Source: Planctomycetota bacterium (GTDB lineage: Bacteria; Planctomycetota; UBA1135; GCA-002686595). From it: a stretch of 64,000 nt of DNA. The notes under the pieces are model-generated. The model saw nothing but the letters and a program-made list of their open reading frames with translations, did no database searches and was not told where the DNA came from. Numbering within the stretch: position 1 is the stretch's first letter; each line of letters starts with the position of its first letter. Positions 58,148 to 64,000 of the stretch are shown in pieces. A program made the translations under genes and the position numbers. The stretch is from contig JAKVCD010000005.1 in assembly GCA_022446815.1 (NCBI GenBank), positions 64,522-128,521 of the forward strand, read 5' to 3'.

Positions 58148-58920
58148 TGGACCTCAACGACTACTGGCAGGAGAACAAGAACTTTGTCCTGTGTGTCGCC
58201 GCAGGTTTCCTCGTGTTCTTCATCGGCAACGGCCTCATCCAGAGCAACATCGGCGCAGACGTCACGGCAGCGCGTGGGCGGATCAACTCCACCCAGCGTG
58301 AGCTCGGGAAGATCACCCTTACCAAGGCCGACCTGAGGGAGGCGGAGCGAGAGAACGAAGAGCTCCGCATGGCTGTCGGAGAGCTCGTGGAGCGCGTGGG
58401 CTTTAAAGCCCGCCCCGATTTCACCCTCGACCCCTCGAGAGGCTCTGCGAGCAACCAATACTTTGCTCAGGTCTCTACCATCCGCGAGGAGCTCTCGCGC
58501 GAGGCGGGCCGCCTCGGGGTGGTCATCCCTGACGACCTCGGCTTGCCCACCCTCGCGCCGACACGAGAAGACGAGCTCGCGCGCTATCTCGAGGCCTTCG
58601 ACCTCGTTGAGCGTGTCGTCCGTCTCTCGTTCGACGTCGGCGTCCGCAAGGTCGACAAGATCAAGATCAGCCTCGACCCCAAGCTGCGCGGGCCCAAGGG
58701 CCTCGAGTCCATCGAGAAGACGCGGGTGAAGGTCAACTTCGCTGGGAACTCCGGCGCCTTGGTGCAGCTCCTCGCTGCGTGCCAGGACATCTCCCAGGGG
58801 CAAGTGCTCCTCGTGCAAGATTGCGAGCTCACGCCTGAGCGCGCACGCCCCACGGAGGCGCTCATGGAGATCAACTTCATCGTCGCCCGACCGCGCCTCG
58901 AGCTAGAGGAGGACGCCTGA
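58147..58920 (+). CDS. PilO/GspM-like protein
   Basis: A 257-residue protein beginning MDLNDYWQENKNFVLCVAAG, one membrane segment (residues ~14-33), a coiled coil, then a strand-helix domain ending LQDCELTPERARPTEALMEINFIVARP. Position after PilM-N, size and layout match PilO, the alignment-complex partner of PilN, although sequence similarity is weak. ATG 58147 overlaps the PilM-N stop (TGATG), and its own stop overlaps the next start. Confidence 0.72.
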   Translation: MDLNDYWQENKNFVLCVAAGFLVFFIGNGLIQSNIGADVTAARGRINSTQRELGKITLTKADLREAERENEELRMAVGELVERVGFKARPDFTLDPSRGSASNQYFAQVSTIREELSREAGRLGVVIPDDLGLPTLAPTREDELARYLEAFDLVERVVRLSFDVGVRKVDKIKISLDPKLRGPKGLESIEKTRVKVNFAGNSGALVQLLAACQDISQGQVLLVQDCELTPERARPTEALMEINFIVARPRLELEEDA

Positions 58921-61676
58921 TGAACATCCGCCAAGAGCAAGTCATCTTCCTCGTCGCCGCTCTGATCCTAGGGGTCATGGTCTACGGCGACATCAGCAGT
59001 GACACCTCTGGTCAGCGGAGCCGCACCCGCCGCAGCTCCGGCGCGCAGGGTGTGGATCCGATGAGCTTTCCGGCTCCGGACCTAGCGCTGGTCACAGCCC
59101 CTGAGCGAGATCCCAGCGCCTTGAGCCGCTCCCTCTTCGAGCCTCCGCGGGACACGCGACCGCTCCCGTTGCTTGCGTTCTCGCTGCCGCCCCGTCCTGC
59201 GCTGCCTGGACTCACCCCGCCCACTGAGCCCGGCCCTGCGCCCAAGCTCTACGGCGCGCACCTCCGGCGTCAGCCGAGCGAGGTCGACCCGACGCCTGGG
59301 CTCTTCGATGAGACCGGCGCAGCTGAGGGCGCGATCGATGAGTTTGAGATCCTCGAGGATCCCTTTGCGGATCCAGAGCCCTTCGAGGAAGCCTCAGGGC
59401 TCGGTAGCTCTGGCGGCCTAGGCGCGGACGAAGGGCTGCCCCTCGACACCGACCTCTTCACAGCCGACGAGATCGCCGAGCGGATCGCGAGCTATCAAAA
59501 GCTCTATGACTGGATTCGTCTCGAGAGCCTCCGCTTCGGCCACATTCAGAACAAGGACCGCTTCTCCCTCGCCTCTCGCCCGAACGAGCCTATCGAGTTC
59601 ATGGAGCTCGACATGGCGACGGGTAAGCCGCGCTATCCGGGGCAGGGCGCGATCTCCTTCGAGCGCGATCGCGTCGAGGAGTTCTCCTTCGCGCAGACGG
59701 TCCCGAACGAGATCGAACAGAAGCGCTTGCAGTTCACTGGTGAGCTGCGCACTGGCCAGTATGTGGACCTCCTCGCCTTCGCGGACTGGTGTGTCTCGCA
59801 GCGGCTCGAGACTCCTCGCGCTCTCGAGGTCGCCGAGGAGATGTACACCGCGGCGATCTCGATCTCTGGCGGTGAGCCGGAGCCCCGACTCGGCCTCGCT
59901 CGTTGCTATGAGGCAGGCTTCCGCTTCGAGGAGGCCTTCGCTGTCTACACAGAGCTCCTCGAGGGTGGCCTTGACACTCACCCTGCAGTGCTCGCTCGCC
60001 TCGGGGGCCTAGAGCGTCGCTTCCGTATGTACGAGCGTGCACGCGTTCACCTCACTGAGGCAGAGCGCTTCGGCCGTACGAGCTGGGAGGCTCAGTGGGG
60101 CTTAGGGAGCTTCCTCCTCGAACAGGGCGAAGAGGAGACGGCGAACGCTCACCTCGAGCTTGCCGCGCGCTTCGAGCCCTCAGCTCCTGATCTCAAGCAG
60201 ACCCGGGCTGCTATCCGCTTTGACTACGGCCGGGGCCTGATCGCCGCCGGTCGCATCCGCGAGGCGCAGAACTGGTTCTCTAAGTCTGTGCAGGCTGACC
60301 CTGAGTTCGCCGCAGGCGACGCGGGCGTCTTGGCCTGTTCGCTGCTCCTCGGCGAGGTCGACGCGCTAGAGGTCGGTCGAACGAGCACCTTTGAGGGGCT
60401 GCTCAACTCCGGACTCGCCGCCGCGATGGACGGCGACTGGACCTCTGCGAAGGAGCAGTTCACCCTCGCCGCCTCAGCTGACCCGCTGCGGGCCGGAGAG
60501 GCCTGGCGCGCGCTGTCGTGGGTCGCGGGCCGCACCGGCTATCCGGAGGAGGCGCTGAGCTTCATAGAGCTCGCCTACGAGAACGATCCGACGGACGTGT
60601 GGACGCTTTACCATCGCGGGCGAGTGCTCGCGGAGCGAGATGATCTCGAGGGCGCACAGGACTCTCTGCAGGCTGCCCTGGACCAAGAGCTCATGCTGCC
60701 CGACGCCCTCGCGCTCCTCGGTGACCTCGCGTTCCGGCAGGAGAACCACGAGGCGGCCGAGCGCTACCTCGAGCGGGCGGTGATGCTCGACGATGAGGTC
60801 GCCGCCTTCCATGAGCTGCGCGGTATGAACCTCCTCAGGCTCGGTCGAATCATGGATGCGCGCGACTCCCTTGAGCGCGCGCTCGAGCTGGACCGCTCAC
60901 GAACTGCGGCACGCAGCTCGCTCGCATGGACCTTCTACGCCAACGGTAACTCCCAAGAGGCGATCACCCGCCTCCGCGAGTTGGATGATCAGCTCCGCGA
61001 TCGCACCGAAGAGGACCCTGAGCGCCTCTACGCGCAAGGCCAGATTGACCGCATTGTCGCGCACGAGGAGAAGGTCGCTTGGACGGACCGCTTCGAGCGC
61101 CGTGAGCTCCGCAACGGGTGGATCACGGATGAGAACGCCGGCCCGCTGGTGAGAATGGCTGACGGCGGCGTCGTGATCGATGGCTCCTTCACGAAGCGCG
61201 GCCGAGCGAGGGTCTTCCGCGAGGAGCTCGCGGGGAACTTCGTGTCCTTCGAGAGCACCGTCACGATCGAGCCCGGCGCCCTCTGCCGCGTCGGCGTCTT
61301 CGTTAGCCGCGAGCGCTCGCGCCGCGGCTCTTTAGACGTCCAGAACGAGGTCGCGGTGGCGCGCCATCACGACGGCAGCCTGCAGACGCGGGTCCTGAAA
61401 CGCTCGGAGGGTGAGCAAGAGTGGACCGATGTCTCCGTGATCAACTGGGAGACGGGGCAGCCCACCATCCTGCGCATCGAGCGCCTCGGGGAGAGTACGA
61501 AGACGACCTTCCGCCTTTTAGTAGACGGTGTGCCTGTTGCAGATGGCCTACGGGTGCCTGGGATCGGCGCGACGACTGAGCAGCTGCGCTTTGGCGTCTT
61601 CGTCGAGGGCGAGCCTGGCCGCTCCGCGAGCGTGCGTGTCGACGACGTCGAGTTCATCTATAAGGATCGCGGCTGA
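58920..61676 (+). CDS. 918-residue anchored TPR protein with C-terminal LamG-like domain
   Basis: A short N-terminal segment, EQVIFLVAALILGVMVYGD, is followed by a Pro-rich ~120-residue region (RSLFEPPRDTRPLPLLAF, reminiscent of GspC/PilP linkers). Then about ten TPR-type helix pairs between residues ~270 and 690 (FEEAFAVYTELLEGG, AAERYLERAVMLDD, ARDSLERALELDRS). The last ~200 residues are a strand-rich LamG/DUF1080-type sandwich. I know no standard pilus protein with this layout. Its place between PilO and pseudopilin genes suggests an outer-face scaffold. Confidence 0.75.
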   Translation: MNIRQEQVIFLVAALILGVMVYGDISSDTSGQRSRTRRSSGAQGVDPMSFPAPDLALVTAPERDPSALSRSLFEPPRDTRPLPLLAFSLPPRPALPGLTPPTEPGPAPKLYGAHLRRQPSEVDPTPGLFDETGAAEGAIDEFEILEDPFADPEPFEEASGLGSSGGLGADEGLPLDTDLFTADEIAERIASYQKLYDWIRLESLRFGHIQNKDRFSLASRPNEPIEFMELDMATGKPRYPGQGAISFERDRVEEFSFAQTVPNEIEQKRLQFTGELRTGQYVDLLAFADWCVSQRLETPRALEVAEEMYTAAISISGGEPEPRLGLARCYEAGFRFEEAFAVYTELLEGGLDTHPAVLARLGGLERRFRMYERARVHLTEAERFGRTSWEAQWGLGSFLLEQGEEETANAHLELAARFEPSAPDLKQTRAAIRFDYGRGLIAAGRIREAQNWFSKSVQADPEFAAGDAGVLACSLLLGEVDALEVGRTSTFEGLLNSGLAAAMDGDWTSAKEQFTLAASADPLRAGEAWRALSWVAGRTGYPEEALSFIELAYENDPTDVWTLYHRGRVLAERDDLEGAQDSLQAALDQELMLPDALALLGDLAFRQENHEAAERYLERAVMLDDEVAAFHELRGMNLLRLGRIMDARDSLERALELDRSRTAARSSLAWTFYANGNSQEAITRLRELDDQLRDRTEEDPERLYAQGQIDRIVAHEEKVAWTDRFERRELRNGWITDENAGPLVRMADGGVVIDGSFTKRGRARVFREELAGNFVSFESTVTIEPGALCRVGVFVSRERSRRGSLDVQNEVAVARHHDGSLQTRVLKRSEGEQEWTDVSVINWETGQPTILRIERLGESTKTTFRLLVDGVPVADGLRVPGIGATTEQLRFGVFVEGEPGRSASVRVDDVEFIYKDRG

Positions 61677-62317
61677 TGAGACGCACCCTGCACGCCTCGC
61701 AAAAGAGCGGCTTCACGCTCATCGAGCTCCTCGCTGTGATCGTGATCCTTGGGATCTTGCTCGCCTTCCTCCTCCCGCGCCTCGGCCAGCAAGAGGACAT
61801 CATCAAGGCGGGCCTCACAGAGAAGCGCCTGCATGAGATCGCTGTGGCGATCTCCTCCTATGAGCAAGACTACGGCGACTGGCCAGCGAGCTCTTGGCAA
61901 GGGGAGTGGGGTCCTGTGCCTGACACGACCAACCTCGGCGTCGAGTGCCTCGTGATTCAGCTTTGGTCACCTGATGTGGGCGGCGCGATCCTCTCAGAGG
62001 ACTACCTCGACAACGCTGACGGTGACTCTGCGCGGAAGAGCCTCACGGTCTTCCCTAACAGGCAGTGCCTTGAGCTCGTCGACATGTGGCAAAACCCCAT
62101 CGCCTACCTGCACAACCGCGACTACACCCGCGAGGACGTCTACACCACCTTTGACCTCGTGACGGGGGAGCTCCTTGAGACCAAGGTGAAGGGCTGGGAG
62201 AACCCGCTCACCGGCGCGCCTTACAACCCTCGCAAGTTCCAGCTCATCTCTGCTGGGATCGACGGTGCGTTTGGGACGGAAGACGACATCACCAACTTCA
62301 AGCGCCAAGACAGGTAG
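61676..62317 (+). CDS. GspG-like major pseudopilin
   Basis: A 213-residue protein with prepilin motif QKSGFTLIELLAVIVILGIL (cleavage after Gly, Phe+1, Glu+5). The conserved C-terminal region reads VDMWQNPIAYLHN, then PYNPRKFQLISAGIDGAFGTEDDI with the calcium-type GxDGxxGTxDD loop of T2SS GspG. It is longer than usual GspG (~140) because of a middle insertion. ATG 61676 overlaps the TPR-protein stop. It would be the main fibre subunit of this secretion system. Confidence 0.88.
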   Translation: MRRTLHASQKSGFTLIELLAVIVILGILLAFLLPRLGQQEDIIKAGLTEKRLHEIAVAISSYEQDYGDWPASSWQGEWGPVPDTTNLGVECLVIQLWSPDVGGAILSEDYLDNADGDSARKSLTVFPNRQCLELVDMWQNPIAYLHNRDYTREDVYTTFDLVTGELLETKVKGWENPLTGAPYNPRKFQLISAGIDGAFGTEDDITNFKRQDR

Positions 62318-62324
62318 GCCTCTG

Positions 62325-63353
62325 GTGCATGGTGCGAAGCTCAAGCTCGGGGGGGAGAGCGCGGCGCGGAGCGGGATGACTCTGATCGAGCTCCTCGTCG
62401 TCATGGGGCTCATCGCGCTGGTCCTCGGAGCAGGCCTCGGCGCGCTCGCTGGGATCGAGACCGGAAGCGGGCCCGCGGTCGCTGTCGTGAACTCGAGCCT
62501 GCGCTCTGCGAACAATTGGGCCGTCGCTCGCCGCGCGCCGGCGCGCGTCACCTTTGACGCGGAGACGAACACCATTCACGCCGAGGGCTTGGACGTCATC
62601 GGCACCTGGCACTTCGAGACCGTGCCGCCGCGCGGCGCCTTCGGCCTCAACGGGAGCATGGACAACATCGACCTGCACCCTGATGGATACCTCGGTAAGG
62701 CGATGGACCTCGAGAACGCAGTCTCTGGCGGCGGATACTTCGTGCCGGTGCAAAGCAGCCCGACCTTCGACTTGTCCTCAGGCTTTCAGATCGCCTTCGC
62801 CGCCATGCCTACAGACGATGGCTCTGGGCGAGTCCTCTCGATCGGTGAGTCCGTCGGCGTGGAGTTGACCTCCTCCGGGGCGGTCAAGGCGCACTTCATG
62901 GGCGAGCTCCGTGACGAGAACGGCGCCGTGACGCCGACCGGCAAGGTGCAGGCGGAGACCTCTCCCGGACTGCTGCGGGTCGGGAGCTGGAGCCGAATCC
63001 TCGTGAGCTACGACCAGTCCGAGCTCGTGATCTTTGTCGAGGGCGTCCCCGCAGCGCGCACCCCCGACGTCGCCTGGGTGGTGAAGGTGGAGGGCCCCTT
63101 AGTCGTCGGAGGTGCGCGCCGCCAGTGGCCCGGGCGCATCGACTCGCTCGTGGTGAGCGCGGTCGCGGCAGAGGAGGAGGTGCAGCTGCCTGAGGGCGTG
63201 AGCTTCACCGAGACCGCGCCGAAGGAGGTGGTCTTCGCCGCGGGCGGTGGGCTGGACCGCAGGGTCCACTCCGAGCCCGTCCGCTTCTCGTTGGAGTTCG
63301 CCGACTCCACGACTGAGGTGATCGAGGTCGGCGTCTACGGGACGGTCCAGTAG
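62325..63353 (+). CDS. Pseudopilin fused to a LamG/concanavalin-like domain
   Basis: GTG 62325, 7 nt after gspG-like, gives VHGAKLKLGGESAARSGMTL then IELLVVMGLIALVLGAGLG, so 17 residues before the Gly-Met cleavage site (Met+1, Glu+5). Residues ~35-100 resemble the GspH head, then ~110-330 form a LamG-like sandwich (FDLSSGFQIAFAAMPTDDGSGRVLSIG, WSRILVSYDQSELVIFVEG, IDSLVVSAV). Total 342 residues, far longer than typical GspH (~170). The tip-like fusion would place a carbohydrate-binding-type domain on a pseudopilus. Confidence 0.82.
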   Translation: MHGAKLKLGGESAARSGMTLIELLVVMGLIALVLGAGLGALAGIETGSGPAVAVVNSSLRSANNWAVARRAPARVTFDAETNTIHAEGLDVIGTWHFETVPPRGAFGLNGSMDNIDLHPDGYLGKAMDLENAVSGGGYFVPVQSSPTFDLSSGFQIAFAAMPTDDGSGRVLSIGESVGVELTSSGAVKAHFMGELRDENGAVTPTGKVQAETSPGLLRVGSWSRILVSYDQSELVIFVEGVPAARTPDVAWVVKVEGPLVVGGARRQWPGRIDSLVVSAVAAEEEVQLPEGVSFTETAPKEVVFAAGGGLDRRVHSEPVRFSLEFADSTTEVIEVGVYGTVQ

Positions 63354-63366
63354 GGGACAGGTCGGG

Positions 63367-64000
63367 ATGATCATTCAGAGAGCAAGGCATACACAGGAGA
63401 CCAGCGGGCTCGCGCTCGTGACGGTCATCCTCGTGCTCGCTGCGCTCCTCGTGATGGTGACGCCTTTCCTCCTCACCTCCCGCAACGCAGATCGCGCGAG
63501 CGCGCAGCTTTTCGACCGCGTCCAAGCGGGGACGGCTCTTGATAGCGCGCGCAACCACGCCCGCGCGGTCTTGGAGTCCACGCACTCCTTGCACGACAGC
63601 ACCCCTTGGTTCGACTCGGTAGAGGAGCTCCAAGTTACGAACGACTTCGCCGCGGACTTCCTCAACGCCAACGATGACCGTGGCGTGATGTGGGACCTCA
63701 GGGTTGAGGACCTCGCCGGGCGAATCGACCTCAACTCCGCAGGGGTCTACGCGATGGCGAACCTCCTGCAGTCCACCGCGCGCTTCTCGGAGGTCGTTCA
63801 GGGCGACATGGAGGAGCTCCCGATCTCTGGAGGCACCTTGCCGGATCAAGGCTTCGTCTGGTCCCGCGGCGAGCTCATCGGCTATACGGGTATCGAAGAT
63901 GGCAACCTCACGGGCCTGGTCCGCGGCCTGGGCGCTCAGTTCGACGAGGACGGGAACTCACTTGCAGGGCCGCGTCCGGCCTCCTCGCACGGCATCGGAG
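63367..64000 (+). CDS. GspK/PilX-like membrane protein, 3' end missing
   Basis: From ATG 63367, GSGGGATG-like spacing of 13 nt after the LamG pseudopilin stop. Residues 1-40 are MIIQRARHTQETSGLALVTV then ILVLAALLVMVTPFLLTSRNA, a prepilin-like membrane helix in which Glu+5 is absent, as in GspK and PilX. MWDLRVEDLAGRIDLNSAGV is the GspK core signature. The frame is open to the window end (211 residues seen). Minor pseudopilin-type tip protein of the same operon. Confidence 0.78.
   Translation, partial: MIIQRARHTQETSGLALVTVILVLAALLVMVTPFLLTSRNADRASAQLFDRVQAGTALDSARNHARAVLESTHSLHDSTPWFDSVEELQVTNDFAADFLNANDDRGVMWDLRVEDLAGRIDLNSAGVYAMANLLQSTARFSEVVQGDMEELPISGGTLPDQGFVWSRGELIGYTGIEDGNLTGLVRGLGAQFDEDGNSLAGPRPASSHGIG

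Overview
The window looks like a chromosomal piece of a high-GC planctomycete (Planctomycetota), probably from the marine lineages whose secreted proteins end in a Cys-rich 'CPCGN ... GDG-RC-GG ... YQLW-RDP ... SNGL-I-W' domain. The pointers are that domain (25530-26738), DUF1080 and DUF6807 proteins beside Gfo/Idh/MocA oxidoreductases, three adjacent EutN/CcmL shell-pentamer genes with a class II aldolase, and CotH/lamin-tail secreted proteins. No rRNA, tRNA, CRISPR array, insertion sequence or phage gene was recognised. Lineage is inferred from family content only.

Layout. 1-6151: carbohydrate and phosphate-ester handling (OPA-type transporter, HAD phosphatase, DUF6807, Tat-exported Gfo/Idh/MocA, DUF1080 lipoprotein, cupin). 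6156-20711: mostly housekeeping (TrmL, RlmD-like methyltransferase, YqgE, exonuclease, aminotransferase / dehydratase / ornithine-cyclodeaminase group, patatin, frataxin, endonuclease III, CoA-binding protein) plus two polytopic membrane proteins and a beta-helix protein. A P-loop nucleotide-kinase-like gene here has two NrdR-like boxes in its promoter. 20824-26738: three secreted proteins (CotH/LTD, extracellular GH13, Cys-rich C-terminal domain). 26735-36328: AcpS with an acyl-CoA carboxyltransferase, a large secreted unknown, a CpsD-like ATPase, SprT-like and M29-like peptidases, a carboxypeptidase-regulatory-like repeat protein. 36564-36989: a MerR regulator broken by two frameshifts. 37217-43869: pgi, two tiny membrane proteins, the microcompartment pentamer-aldolase operon, a SurA/parvulin-like protein, YceI. 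43866-49844: MATE transporter, a single-AAA Clp-like ATPase, Ser/Thr kinase, double YkgJ protein, gluzincin peptidase. 49845-50512 has no recognised long gene but dense RNA-like hairpins and a possible 33-residue membrane peptide. 50513-54432: membrane protein, MacB/LolDE-like ABC transporter and two DUF3299 proteins. 54632-64000 (running off the end): FHA protein, PilM-PilN fusion, PilO-like, 918-residue TPR protein, two pseudopilins (one carrying a LamG-like domain) and a GspK/PilX-like protein, a type II secretion / type IV pilus-like operon.

Genes are tightly packed, with many ATGA, GTGA, TTGA and TGATG overlaps. Shine-Dalgarno sequences are present at only some starts. At least seven genes instead have a TANNNT hexamer 6-8 nt before the start codon, which predicts leaderless transcripts. 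The best candidates for something new are the FHA-PilMN-PilO-TPR-LamG-pseudopilin operon, the ABC/DUF3299 operon with its duplicated start region, the hexamer-free pentamer-aldolase operon, and the structured stretch at 49858-50095.
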